Source: W1P20-047 sp051878795 (GTDB taxonomy: Bacteria > Actinomycetota > Coriobacteriia > Coriobacteriales > Eggerthellaceae). Taken from it: a stretch of DNA of 42,318 nucleotides. Made by a program: the position numbers and the translations under genes. Shown one piece after another: positions 16,925 through 25,472 of the stretch. Below the pieces are notes generated by a model. It did not search any database and was not told where the DNA came from. It saw only the letters and a list, made by a program, of their open reading frames with translations. The DNA lies in the NCBI GenBank assembly GCA_051878795.1, contig JBJEKU010000081.1, forward strand, positions 1 to 42,318, in the 5' to 3' direction. Position 1 is the first letter of the stretch. The number at the start of each line of letters is the position of its first letter.

Positions 16925-19147
16925 TTAGCTACGGTTACGCGGCCGGCGATAGTCGCTGCGGCCGGAATCGCGGCGATTGCCACGGTCTCCGCGGTCGCGA
17001 CGCTGGGCGTCTTTGTACCCGCCTCGCTTCGCACCGCCATTGGCGGCGTGGGGCGCTTCGGGGGCGCTGGGCTTATCGATGCGGTCGAGGCTGATCTTGC
17101 CGTTTTCGGCAATCTCGATGACCTGGACCTTCACCATGTCGCCCTGATTGAGTACGTCCTCAACTTTGGCAACACGGCCGTTGGCCATACGGCTGATATG
17201 CAGCAGGCCGTCCTTGCTGGGAGTAAGGCGGACGAATGCGCCGAAGTCCTTGATGCCCACGACTTCGCCTTCGTAGATCTCGCCCACTTCGGGTTCCTTG
17301 ACGATAGCCAGGATGGCAGCCTTGGCGGCATCTCCTGCAGGTCCTTCGACCGCGGCGATACGGACGGTACCGTCTTCTTCGATTTCGATGGTTGCACCGG
17401 TTTCTTCCTGAAGCGCACGGATGACCTTACCGCCGGTACCGATAACCTCGCGGATCTTGTCGACGGGGATCTTGATGGTTTCGATGCGCGGTGCGTACTG
17501 GGACAGCTCGGCACGGGGCTCTGCGATTTCCGCGAGCATTGCCTTCAGGATATGGGCGCGGCCTTCCTTGGCCTGCTGCAGGGCACGCCCGAGGATTTCG
17601 GTGGACAGACCACGGGCCTTGTTGTCCATCTGCAGGGCGGTGATGCCCTTTTCGGTGCCGGTGACCTTGAAGTCCATGTCGCCGAGGAAGTCTTCCAAGC
17701 CCTGGATGTCGGAAAGGATGACCACGTCATCGCCTTCCTTGATAAGGCCCATGGCGATACCGGACACAGGTGCGGAAATAGGCACGCCGGCATCCATCAG
17801 GGCCAAGGTAGAACCGCAGGTGGAAGCCATGGAGCTGGATCCGTTGGACTCCAGAATCTCCGATACGACACGGATGGCATAAGGGAAGGAATCCTCTTCG
17901 GGCAGAACGGGAAGAAGGGCGCGCTCTGCAAGTGCACCATGGCCGACTTCGCGGCGCTTGGGAGCGCCCATGCGGCCTGCTTCGCCGGTGCAGTACGGCG
18001 GGAAGTTGTAATGATGCATATAGCGCTTGCCCTCGGCGGGGTCGATGGTGTCCAAACGCTGGCCGTCGCGGAGGGTACCGAGGGTACAAACGGAAAGCGC
18101 CTGGGTCTGACCGCGCTGGAACAAGCCGGAGCCATGGACGCGGGGCAGGTATCCGGGAACGATGTACAGGGGGCGGATCTCGTCGGCGCGGCGGCCGTCG
18201 GCACGCTCGCCGGTGGAGATGACCATCTCGCGCATAGCGCGCTTTTCGAGGGCCTTGCAGGCTGCCGCGATGTCGGCACCCCAGACGGCACGCTCGTCTT
18301 CGTTGAAGTCGTTTTCCTTGATCTGGACCTTCAGGGCCTCGACCTTGGAGATGCGGGAAAGCTTGTCCGCATCATGCAGGGCGGCGGACATCTCGTCGTA
18401 ATGGCGCTCGACACGTTCGGCGATGCTGGGGTCTGCTTGGTGGAGCTTATACTCCATGGGTTCGGGAGCGACGCGCTCGATAAAGCGAGCCTGGGCTGCA
18501 CAGAATTCCGCAATGGCCTTCTGGCCGAATTCCATGGCTGCGAGCATATCCTCTTCGGAGATCTCGTTCGCGCCAGCTTCGACCATGCTGATGTAGTCGG
18601 CGGTGCCGGCAATGGTGAGCTCTACGTCGCTGAGCTCCTGCTCCTCATAGGTAGGGTTGACGATCCATTCGCCTGTTTCCACATTGCGGGCGATGCGCAC
18701 GCAGGCCGCAGGACCGTCGAAGGGAGCGCCGGCGCACAAAAGCGCTGCGGAAGCGCCGCCGACACAGATGCAATCAGGGGGATTCTGGCCATCGCACACG
18801 AAGGTGGTGGCAACCACGTGGACTTCCTGCTTGAAGCCGTCGGGGAACCCAGGACGGATAGGTCGGTCGATCATTCGAGCGGTGAGCGTGCCCTTTTCGC
18901 TGGGACGGGATTCGCGCTTCAGGTAACCGCCGGGGATCCTGCCGACCGCATACATCTTTTCGATGAAGTCGACGGTGAGCGGGAAGAAGTCATAATCCTT
19001 TTCCTCGCTGCTGACGACTGCGGTGAGCAGCACCGTGGTCTCGCCCTGGGTGACCAGTACGGATCCAGATGCCTGCTTGGCAAGCTCGCCGGTTTCAAGA
19101 CGGTAGGTTTTACCGTACAGCTCGAACTCTTCTACGATCTTGTTCAT
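16925..19147 (-). CDS. pnp: Polyribonucleotide nucleotidyltransferase (PNPase)
   Basis: PNPase degrades RNA phosphorolytically from the 3' end. The 740-residue protein has two RNase PH domains (about 10-220 and 310-540), with STCGSTLALMDAGVP and ILSDIQGLEDFLGDMDFK in the second. A KH domain with the GTGGKVIR loop follows, then an S1 domain (about 625-700) starting GEIYEGEVVGIKDFGAFV. The tail of about 40 residues is rich in Arg, Gly and Asp and probably binds RNA. It follows rpsO as in most bacteria. Its own binding site is weak (AGAGAAAG), so much expression may come from read-through of rpsO. Confidence 0.98.
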   Translation of the reverse strand: MNKIVEEFELYGKTYRLETGELAKQASGSVLVTQGETTVLLTAVVSSEEKDYDFFPLTVDFIEKMYAVGRIPGGYLKRESRPSEKGTLTARMIDRPIRPGFPDGFKQEVHVVATTFVCDGQNPPDCICVGGASAALLCAGAPFDGPAACVRIARNVETGEWIVNPTYEEQELSDVELTIAGTADYISMVEAGANEISEEDMLAAMEFGQKAIAEFCAAQARFIERVAPEPMEYKLHQADPSIAERVERHYDEMSAALHDADKLSRISKVEALKVQIKENDFNEDERAVWGADIAAACKALEKRAMREMVISTGERADGRRADEIRPLYIVPGYLPRVHGSGLFQRGQTQALSVCTLGTLRDGQRLDTIDPAEGKRYMHHYNFPPYCTGEAGRMGAPKRREVGHGALAERALLPVLPEEDSFPYAIRVVSEILESNGSSSMASTCGSTLALMDAGVPISAPVSGIAMGLIKEGDDVVILSDIQGLEDFLGDMDFKVTGTEKGITALQMDNKARGLSTEILGRALQQAKEGRAHILKAMLAEIAEPRAELSQYAPRIETIKIPVDKIREVIGTGGKVIRALQEETGATIEIEEDGTVRIAAVEGPAGDAAKAAILAIVKEPEVGEIYEGEVVGIKDFGAFVRLTPSKDGLLHISRMANGRVAKVEDVLNQGDMVKVQVIEIAENGKISLDRIDKPSAPEAPHAANGGAKRGGYKDAQRRDRGDRGNRRDSGRSDYRRPRNRS

Positions 19148-19287
19148 GAAATGATTTTTCTTTCTCTTACCTTCACGCCGTATTGCGGGAAGCTTCTTCG
19201 CGACAGGCTCTCTTTCCCCTATCGCACGAGCAACTGCGTCCTTCGCAGCCGACCGCTTGCATCAACGATGCGGTATATACAACTGAA

Positions 19288-19303
19288 GCCCGCCGGAGCG
19301 GGC
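19288..19303 (-). terminator. Hairpin between rpsO and pnp
   Basis: GCCCGC-TCCG-GCGGGC on the minus strand, extendable to nine pairs, lies 16 bases past the rpsO stop and is followed by TTCAGTTGT. With a poor T tract it is more likely a partial terminator or a processing site within the rpsO-pnp transcript. The remaining 140 bases to pnp show nothing else clear. Confidence 0.55.
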
Positions 19304-19319
19304 CTCAGAAGCAGACAAA

Positions 19320-19607
19320 CTAGATGTTGTCGCGGATGCCGAGCTTCTTGATGAGAGCGCGGTACTCTTCGATGTCGCGGTTCTTGATGTGCTTCAGCAG
19401 ACCGCGGCGCTTACCGATGAGCATCATCAGACCACGACGGGTGTGATTGTCCTTCTTGTGTACCTTCAGGTGCTCGGTCAGGTTGCGAATGCGGTCGGTC
19501 AGGATTGCTACCTGGACCTCTGCGGAACCGGAGTCCTTTTCGTCCTTACCGTATTCCTTCATGAGCTCTGCTACGCGCTCCTTGGAAATGCTGTTCCTGC
19601 TAGGCAT
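19320..19607 (-). CDS. rpsO: 30S ribosomal protein S15
   Basis: S15 binds 16S rRNA at a three-way junction and nucleates platform assembly. The 95-residue protein carries the signature (GSAEVQVAILTDRIRNLTEHL, then HKKDNHTRRGL and GKRRGLLKHI). The ATG at 19607 is preceded by AAAGGTGG; another ATG six codons upstream lacks a binding site. A long, highly structured leader precedes the gene, as expected for an autoregulated S15 mRNA. pnp follows. Confidence 0.97.
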   Translation of the reverse strand: MPSRNSISKERVAELMKEYGKDEKDSGSAEVQVAILTDRIRNLTEHLKVHKKDNHTRRGLMMLIGKRRGLLKHIKNRDIEEYRALIKKLGIRDNI

Positions 19608-19740
19608 TGGGTTTCCACCTTTCATTACAAGGCCGGCTAATGCCGGCTCTTCTTACATTCACTCCCCTCTGGGTGGCATGCAAGTGGTGCATGAGGACCA
19701 AGGGAGGAGCATCGCTGCGAAACACAGCTTTTTCATTCTA
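19608..19740 (-). promoter_or_regulatory. Structured rpsO leader, candidate S15-binding RNA
   Basis: Three stems can form in the leader RNA: GCTGTG/CGCAGC near its start; a two-level stem with CTCCC/GGGAG (19702-19706 with 19662-19666) around CATGCA/TGCATG (19688-19693 with 19677-19682); and GCCGGC-ATTA-GCCGGC (19632-19647) ending about ten bases before the Shine-Dalgarno. S15 represses its own translation through leader structures in several phyla, so this is a good candidate. A possible -10 TAGAAT (19735-19740) would start the RNA at about this point; its -35 is poor. Confidence 0.5.
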
Positions 19741-19838
19741 ATACGACCGCTAAAACCACGAGCACGCCGTTCAGGCAAAATCACCGTTTCCGCACATCTT
19801 CGTGCAGGGTACAGCTTAGCAGAAGGCATCTTGCCCGC

Positions 19839-19847
19839 TTATCCACA
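19839..19847 (+). promoter_or_regulatory. Isolated DnaA box (TTATCCACA)
   Basis: A perfect nine-base DnaA box lies in the 288-base gap between recO and rpsO. No cluster of further boxes or AT-rich unwinding region was seen, so it is not an origin. It could be a DnaA regulatory site or chance. Confidence 0.4.
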
Positions 19848-19895
19848 AGCCAGGACACGATAGCCGCCCAAGCACCTTCGATCGCCGCCGATCCG

Positions 19896-20666
19896 CTAGA
19901 ACAAGCCGCAGGAAAGCAGGAAGGAAAGCGATTTCAGGTTGGTGGAAAGGTTTTCCCTAAGCCACGTCTGCATGAAGCGGAGCACGGCGAAAGACGATTC
20001 CGGCAGCATGTGAAGAGCCTCCACCTGCTTGAAGGTGCTTCCGAGAAGCGCTTGCGACCAGCTGACGACCCGGGAATCCACACGCGTGGTCTCGAAGGCA
20101 TTCGCGCAATGCCGGCAGACCACTCCCCCGTCGGAAAATGAGAAAGAAAGCGTTCCGTCGGAAACGGCTGCATCGACCGGTTGCCCGCAGCAGATGCATT
20201 CGGACAAGGAAGGCCGATACCCCAGCATTGCAACCAGTTTGAGCAGGAACGCCGCGGTGATAGAAGGCGCAAGCCCAAGCTCGACATCTTCGAGCCTATC
20301 GAGGGCTGCGCAGGACATATCGAACAATCGCGGGATTTCCAGGTCCTCATGCGTAGTTGCCGCCAGGGCTTCTACAACAGGCGAAGCGGCCGCGTTACGG
20401 TCGACCTGGCTGCGCAAGGCAAGATGGGGGGATATGCATCGAGCCTCGGAAAACACATGGAGGTTCCTTCCTTGGGCAACTAGGCAGTCGCACACGGAAA
20501 AGACCTCCAACCGGGAAGCGAACTGGCTTGTCGGCTTGCGCGCGCCCTTCGCGACCGCGCGCAGAAGCGAACCGTCCTCGCGAAGGGCGGTGATTATCAA
20601 GTCGGATTCTCCCAGCTTGGTTTTCCTTAAGGAAAGGGTCCTGCTCGAAAACGCAGGTTTGGCCAT
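19896..20666 (-). CDS. recO: DNA repair protein RecO
   Basis: RecO anneals single strands and loads RecA with RecR. The 256-residue protein has the N-terminal OB fold (TLSLRKTKLGESDLIITALREDG is the typical start of this domain) and a helical C-terminal domain. It also has a zinc-binding set CICC...CRHC (Cys-x2-Cys about 30 residues before Cys-x2-Cys). The ATG overlaps the era stop by one base (TAATG), with GGAGAAGG upstream, so the longer frame opening at 20720 is rejected. Last gene of the hrcA operon. No strong terminator follows. Confidence 0.94.
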   Translation of the reverse strand: MAKPAFSSRTLSLRKTKLGESDLIITALREDGSLLRAVAKGARKPTSQFASRLEVFSVCDCLVAQGRNLHVFSEARCISPHLALRSQVDRNAAASPVVEALAATTHEDLEIPRLFDMSCAALDRLEDVELGLAPSITAAFLLKLVAMLGYRPSLSECICCGQPVDAAVSDGTLSFSFSDGGVVCRHCANAFETTRVDSRVVSWSQALLGSTFKQVEALHMLPESSFAVLRFMQTWLRENLSTNLKSLSFLLSCGLF

Positions 20667-21592
20667 TAAATGCCTTCTCCGTAGCCGAATCTGCGGATCT
20701 GGTTCAAGTCGCGGCGCCAATTCTTGCGCACCTTCACACGAAGATCCAAGAACACCCTGCTACCCAGGAACTGTTCTAGATCGTTGCGCGCTTCGGTACC
20801 GATGCGCTTGAGCGCAGAACCCTTCTTGCCGATGATGATGCCCTTCTGGCTATCATGCTCGACGTAAATAACAGCGTAGATCCGTTCGAGGTCGCGCTTC
20901 TTGACGTATTCCATTTCCTCGACGACGACGCCTACAGCATGGGGCACCTCATCGAAGAAGGAGCGCAGGATCTTCTCGCGGATGAATTCTGCCACGATAA
21001 CCTCGATGGACTGGTCGGTGTCCATGTCGGCCGGGAACCACAGGGGGCCTTCGGGCATGAGCTCGGCAACCGCCTGGATGAAGCCTTCGACGTTTTCACC
21101 CGTCAAAGCGGAAAGCGCCACAACCGAATCCCACTTTCCAGCCTCGAATGCGGCACGGCGCTGGGCTTCGACGGTTTCGTCATCAACCAGGTCCGTCTTG
21201 GTGAGGACCAGGATCTTCTTCGCCTTGGACGCCTGCACCTGGCGCACGACCCAGGCATCGCCTCGACCGAAGGGCTTGCTGCAATCGAGCAGGAAGGCAG
21301 CTGCGTCGATTCCCTCCAGACCCTTGATGGCAGATTCGTTGAGCTCTTCTCCCAGGGCATCATGGGGTTTGTGCAAACCCGGGGTATCGACCATAACGAG
21401 CTGGAATTCGGGCCTGGTCAAAACGGCATTGAAACGATGGCGCGTGGTTTGGGCGGTATCGCTGGTGATGGCGATCTTATGTCCCACGATGGCGTTAACC
21501 AGGGTTGATTTTCCCGCATTGGGCCTACCGATCATGGCAACGAAGCCGGAGCGGAAGGATTCATCGCGGTAACCCAATGTCTGTTCAGGCAT
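20666..21592 (-). CDS. era: GTPase Era
   Basis: Era is an essential GTPase in 16S rRNA maturation and 30S assembly. The 308-residue protein has G1 GRPNAGKS, the switch region with TTRHR, G3 VDTPGLHKP, G4 TKTD, and a C-terminal KH domain containing GIIIGKKGSALKRIG. AGAGGG precedes the ATG. It is flanked by dgkA and recO with the same order as in B. subtilis (dgkA-cdd-era-recO), minus cdd. Co-transcription with ybeY, another rRNA-maturation factor, fits the function. Confidence 0.97.
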   Translation of the reverse strand: MPEQTLGYRDESFRSGFVAMIGRPNAGKSTLVNAIVGHKIAITSDTAQTTRHRFNAVLTRPEFQLVMVDTPGLHKPHDALGEELNESAIKGLEGIDAAAFLLDCSKPFGRGDAWVVRQVQASKAKKILVLTKTDLVDDETVEAQRRAAFEAGKWDSVVALSALTGENVEGFIQAVAELMPEGPLWFPADMDTDQSIEVIVAEFIREKILRSFFDEVPHAVGVVVEEMEYVKKRDLERIYAVIYVEHDSQKGIIIGKKGSALKRIGTEARNDLEQFLGSRVFLDLRVKVRKNWRRDLNQIRRFGYGEGI

Positions 21593-21617
21593 ATTCCCTC
21601 TCTATGGTTCGGATCTC

Positions 21618-21983
21618 TTACAAGAGCTTGGGCACGAAAATAAGCAGTGCGACTATAAAGGATACCGCAGAAAGGACCAGAACCGCTGCCGCTGCACAAT
21701 CTTTTGCAAGTTTGGCTACAGGATGGATCCTGGGACATGCCAGGTCAACCACAGCTTCGAGAGCGGTATTCAGGCATTCACCCGCCAGCACCAAGCCGAT
21801 GCAGAGCACTACGATGCAGGCTTCGACATGCGAAGCGCGCAAAACACGGCACAATACCAAGGCCAGGACGCCCACGCACAACTGGATACGGAAGTTGCGG
21901 CCCTTGAAGCTTACCGCCAAGCCCTGCAGGGCATATCGGAAGGAGGAGACGAACCCCGCACCCTTGCCGGTACCGGGAATCAT
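21618..21983 (-). CDS. dgkA: Diacylglycerol/undecaprenol kinase family protein
   Basis: A 121-residue integral membrane kinase of the DgkA family; Gram-positive members phosphorylate undecaprenol. It has the N-terminal FVSSFRYALQGL, three membrane segments (about 29-48, 52-75, 93-117) and the active-site signature GECLNTALEAVVD with the following AKDCAAAAVL. The ATG at 21983 overlaps the ybeY stop (ATGA), indicating coupling. A TTG four codons upstream is possible but has no binding site either. Confidence 0.92.
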   Translation of the reverse strand: MIPGTGKGAGFVSSFRYALQGLAVSFKGRNFRIQLCVGVLALVLCRVLRASHVEACIVVLCIGLVLAGECLNTALEAVVDLACPRIHPVAKLAKDCAAAAVLVLSAVSFIVALLIFVPKLL

Positions 21984-22450
21984 CGGCTGCGCCAAGCAGC
22001 CAGGATGCGACGTTCGAGCGCTTCCATCACTTCGGCCTCATCGTCTTCGATATGATCGTAGCCGCAAAGATGGAGCAGTCCGTGGGTGAGCAGAAGCTCG
22101 ATTTCCTCCTGGAAGGTAGTTCCGAATTCTTCTGTCTGCCTCATCGCCACGTCGACGGCGATGACGATATCTCCCAATTCGAAGGGGATATCCATCCCAT
22201 CGGGGATGGTCATATCATCTTCGAAGTCATCATCGAAGCCATCGCATTCGAAGCTGAGCACATCGGTCGGGCCCTTCTTGCCGCGATATGTTTCGTTGAG
22301 ATGCGCAATCTCGTCGTCGTCGACGAAGCTGATGGAGACCTCGGTATTCTGGGGCTTCCCTTCCCACTCCAGCACGAAGCGGGCGAGCTCCGCGATGGGC
22401 AGAGGTTCGACGTCTTCGGGACGGTAATCGTAATTGATGGCGATATCCAT
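21980..22450 (-). CDS. ybeY: Endoribonuclease YbeY
   Basis: YbeY is a zinc-dependent factor for 16S rRNA 3' maturation and ribosome quality control. The 156-residue protein has the metal motif HGLLHLCGYDH (H-x3-H-x5-H) and the family segment GPTDVLSFECDG. A run of acidic residues follows (DDDFEDD). The ATG lies one base after the phoH stop with AAGGGG upstream; the longer frame opening at 22612 lies inside phoH and is rejected. Confidence 0.96.
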   Translation of the reverse strand: MDIAINYDYRPEDVEPLPIAELARFVLEWEGKPQNTEVSISFVDDDEIAHLNETYRGKKGPTDVLSFECDGFDDDFEDDMTIPDGMDIPFELGDIVIAVDVAMRQTEEFGTTFQEEIELLLTHGLLHLCGYDHIEDDEAEVMEALERRILAAWRSR

Positions 22451-22451
22451 G

Positions 22452-23468
22452 CTAATCCCCTTCCACCATGGATCGCTTGCGTTTCGCGTTTTCCTTCTTC
22501 TTGCGTGCACGCAGTTGGAGCTGTTCATCACGATCGTACGCTGACACGATAGCAGCAACGAGCGAATGCCGCACGACGTCGGCTCCGGAGAAATCGCAGA
22601 ATGCGATGTCATGCAGGCCTTCGAGGATGCGGCGCACCTGCTTCAAACCGGAAACGCCATTCGGAAGATCGAGCTGCGTGATGTCCCCGGTAACCACCAT
22701 CTTCGAACCGAAGCCCAAACGGGTGAGGAACATCTTCATCTGCTCGGGCGTGGTGTTCTGAGCCTCGTCGAGGATGATGAAGCTGTCGTTCAAGGTGCGC
22801 CCTCGCATGAAGGCGAGCGGGGCTATCTCGATCACCCCATCATCAAGCAGGCGATTGGCACGATCGACGTCGAGCATATCGAACAGGGCATCGTACAAGG
22901 GACGGATATACGGATCGATCTTCTCGTTCAAGGTACCCGGCAGAAACCCCAGGTTCTCCCCCGCCTCCACCACTGGACGCGTGAGGATTATCCTACCCAC
23001 TTCTTTTCTATGGAGGGCCGCTACCGCCATGGCCATGGCAAGATAGGTCTTGCCTGTACCCGCAGGTCCGATACCGAAGGTGATGGTATTTTCGCGTATG
23101 GCATCGATATAGAGCTTCTGCCCCGTGGTTTTGGGGCGGATAGCCTTCCCGCGGTAGGTGAGGATGATATCTTCCCTCAGCGAACTTGGGGAGAATTCTC
23201 CCGTGTGGAGCAGATCGATTGCATGACGGACATATGCCGAATCTGGGCATTGCCCTCCTTCGATCATCTTGATCAGATCGCTGAAGAGCATGGTGAGGGA
23301 ATGGACTTCGGCTGCATCGCCGGTAATGAAGATTCGATTTCCCCTGACCAGGATATTCGAGCGGAAGGATTCTTCGATGAGCCTGAGAAGCTCGTCACCC
23401 GGACCCACAAGAGCGGCCATATGCACGGTATCCGGAACGGAGAGAGTGATATTTGCATCGCTTGTCAT
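22452..23468 (-). CDS. phoH: PhoH family ATPase
   Basis: A 338-residue PhoH-like protein with Walker A GPAGTGKTYLAMA, LTRPVVEAGENLGFLPG, Walker B FIILDEAQNTTPEQMKMFLTR and a sensor region GDITQLDLP. PhoH proteins are RNA-associated ATPases, and phoH next to ybeY is a widely conserved pair, suggesting a joint role in RNA metabolism. The C-terminus is a lysine/arginine-rich tail. The ATG overlaps the mtaB stop (ATGA). Confidence 0.95.
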   Translation of the reverse strand: MTSDANITLSVPDTVHMAALVGPGDELLRLIEESFRSNILVRGNRIFITGDAAEVHSLTMLFSDLIKMIEGGQCPDSAYVRHAIDLLHTGEFSPSSLREDIILTYRGKAIRPKTTGQKLYIDAIRENTITFGIGPAGTGKTYLAMAMAVAALHRKEVGRIILTRPVVEAGENLGFLPGTLNEKIDPYIRPLYDALFDMLDVDRANRLLDDGVIEIAPLAFMRGRTLNDSFIILDEAQNTTPEQMKMFLTRLGFGSKMVVTGDITQLDLPNGVSGLKQVRRILEGLHDIAFCDFSGADVVRHSLVAAIVSAYDRDEQLQLRARKKKENAKRKRSMVEGD

Positions 23469-24688
23469 ACGCGGAAAACCCCGTTTTCATCTAATCGAAC
23501 CAATGTGCAATCCAAAAGAGCACCGCGGACGACGGGCTTATCGAAACTGACCGTGAAGAAGGATTCGGTCGTACCCTGACCATCCTCTTCGACGAGCACG
23601 CCTTCGGTGGTTCCCAACCTGCGCTGCTGTTCTTGCCTGCGCACCCGCGCAGCCAGATCCCGCAGCCTTCGTGCGCGATCTGCAATGACTTCGGCGGGAA
23701 CCTGATCTTCCCTTGCGGCGGCAGGAGTGCCCGCCCTGCGCGAGTAACGGAAGATGTGCACCTTGGAGAACCTGCAATGCTCAACCATATCGAGCGTCTC
23801 TTGGAAATCCTCTTCAGTTTCACCGGGGAATCCCACGATGATATCGGTTGAAAGGGACATGCAGGGAATACGGTTGTAAAGGGTATCCACGAGTTCCCTG
23901 AAATCTTCGGCATCGTAGTGCCTATCCATTTCGGCAAGCACCTTTGAACTGCCCGATTGCAGGGGAAGATGCAGATGACGGCAGATCCATCCTTCGGAAC
24001 GGGCAATCATGTCCACTATCCCATCGGTGATGCTGGGAGGTTCGATGCTGGATATGCGGATGCGCGCTTCGGGAAGCTCTTCGATCAAGCAGGAGAGCAG
24101 GCCTTCCAAACGCATACCCTTCGAATCATAGTTGCCCAAATCGATACCCGTGAGCACGATTTCGCGCGCTCCGGCAAGATAATGCCGTTTCGCTTCGGCC
24201 AGGCATTCATCGCAGTCAAGGGAAGTCGACTTGCCACGCGCCACATGAACGATGCAGTAGGTGCAGGCATTGTCGCAGCCATCCTGGATCTTGATACCCA
24301 CGCGCGTGGGGAAATCGTCTCCGAACCTGACAGACCGCCCGGCAGCATGCCCGTGCAGGGAGTCCTCATCCAAGGAGAGCGCGGCGTCCACAACACCTGC
24401 CTTGGTTACCAAGCGCACCCGATCGCTCATGGCACGATAGATTTCCGGCGTCATGGCCGCAGCGCATCCCGTCACGAGGACGATGGCATCGGGGTGTTCC
24501 TTCAGCACCCTGCGTACGGTCTTCCTGGTCTTCTTATCGGCTTCACCGGTAACGGTGCAGGTGTTCACCACCACCACTTCGGGCTTTTCGTGATCGATCT
24601 GCCACGCATGATCGATGAGCTTGGTTGCGATGCTGTCGGATTCGACGCGATTGACCCTGCAGCCAAGATTCACAACCTCGAACCTCAC
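23465..24688 (-). CDS. mtaB: tRNA t6A37 methylthiotransferase MtaB
   Basis: MtaB converts t6A to ms2t6A at position 37 of tRNAs reading ANN codons. The 407-residue radical SAM protein has N-terminal cluster cysteines C10 (NLGCRVNRVES), C44 and C75, the radical SAM motif C138-x3-C142-x2-C145 in DGCDNACTYC, and a C-terminal TRAM-like region. NLGCRVN with VNTCTVTGEAD points to MtaB rather than MiaB or RimO. The start overlaps the rsmE stop by four bases and the stop overlaps phoH by four. Confidence 0.94.
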   Translation of the reverse strand: MRFEVVNLGCRVNRVESDSIATKLIDHAWQIDHEKPEVVVVNTCTVTGEADKKTRKTVRRVLKEHPDAIVLVTGCAAAMTPEIYRAMSDRVRLVTKAGVVDAALSLDEDSLHGHAAGRSVRFGDDFPTRVGIKIQDGCDNACTYCIVHVARGKSTSLDCDECLAEAKRHYLAGAREIVLTGIDLGNYDSKGMRLEGLLSCLIEELPEARIRISSIEPPSITDGIVDMIARSEGWICRHLHLPLQSGSSKVLAEMDRHYDAEDFRELVDTLYNRIPCMSLSTDIIVGFPGETEEDFQETLDMVEHCRFSKVHIFRYSRRAGTPAAAREDQVPAEVIADRARRLRDLAARVRRQEQQRRLGTTEGVLVEEDGQGTTESFFTVSFDKPVVRGALLDCTLVRLDENGVFRV

Positions 24689-25464
24689 TGCAGACCACCC
24701 AATTCGTACAGCAACAAAGCAGGCGCTACAATACCTGCGGTTTCGGTGCGGAGAATGCTCTTTCCCAAGGTGATGGCATAGGAATGGGCGTTCGAGCCAC
24801 GCAGGCTTTCGACCTCGTCTTCGGAAAGACCGCCTTCGGGGCCGATCACCACGGCGATACGCGCATCCTGCGGATCGATACCCGAGTCTTCCAGAGCCTG
24901 GGCCAAGGCGTCATGCAGATTGAGCATGCGCTCTTCTTCCCAGCACACCAGAACCGCACCGCATTCCGCCAGAACCTGGGTAGCCTGGGAAGCCTTCATG
25001 GGCTCCCAGACCTGCGGGATGGCCGGTTGCCCCGACTGCATGGCAGCGCTTTTTGCGATACTACGCCAGCGCTGCATGCGCGAAGCGGTCTTCTTCGCAT
25101 CGAGCTTGACGACGCTCCGTTCGCATATAAGAGGTAAAAACGATCCCACGCCGAGCTCGGTAGCATGGCGGATAACGTCGTCCATCTTGTCGCCCTTGCA
25201 CAGGCCCTGGACCAGCATCACGTGCGGGCGCTTACCGGAGCTTGCCTCATGCTGGGCGATACGCACCTTCACTTCGGAACCAACCGAGGTGATCTGGCAT
25301 TCGAAATAATCGCTTGCAGCATCGATGACGGCGATATGCTCGCCCGGCTGGAGCCTGAGCACCTTGAAGTGCTTCATGTCATCCCGAGCGAGGCGCAGTT
25401 CGAATTCGCTGTCAACCTCTTCTGCAATCACCTGCTCGTCGAGGAAAAAACGGGGAAGGCTCAT
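24685..25464 (-). CDS. rsmE: 16S rRNA m3U1498 methyltransferase RsmE
   Basis: RsmE methylates N3 of U1498 in 16S rRNA. The 259-residue protein has the N-terminal PUA-like domain beginning LPRFFLDEQ and a C-terminal SPOUT knot with VIGPEGGLSEDEV and TLGKSILRTETA. AAGGA five bases before the ATG at 25464 decides the start over a second ATG two codons upstream. It follows dnaJ after eight bases. B. subtilis has prmA between dnaJ and this gene; it is absent here. Confidence 0.95.
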   Translation of the reverse strand: MSLPRFFLDEQVIAEEVDSEFELRLARDDMKHFKVLRLQPGEHIAVIDAASDYFECQITSVGSEVKVRIAQHEASSGKRPHVMLVQGLCKGDKMDDVIRHATELGVGSFLPLICERSVVKLDAKKTASRMQRWRSIAKSAAMQSGQPAIPQVWEPMKASQATQVLAECGAVLVCWEEERMLNLHDALAQALEDSGIDPQDARIAVVIGPEGGLSEDEVESLRGSNAHSYAITLGKSILRTETAGIVAPALLLYELGGLQ

Positions 25465-25472
25465 GGGCATCC

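Noticed and set aside
16862..19351. An 829-codon open frame on the plus strand opposite pnp
   Set aside because: It covers pnp entirely, follows its codon phase and has no family features. GC-rich genes with few stop-complement codons often leave such shadows; pnp itself is unmistakable.
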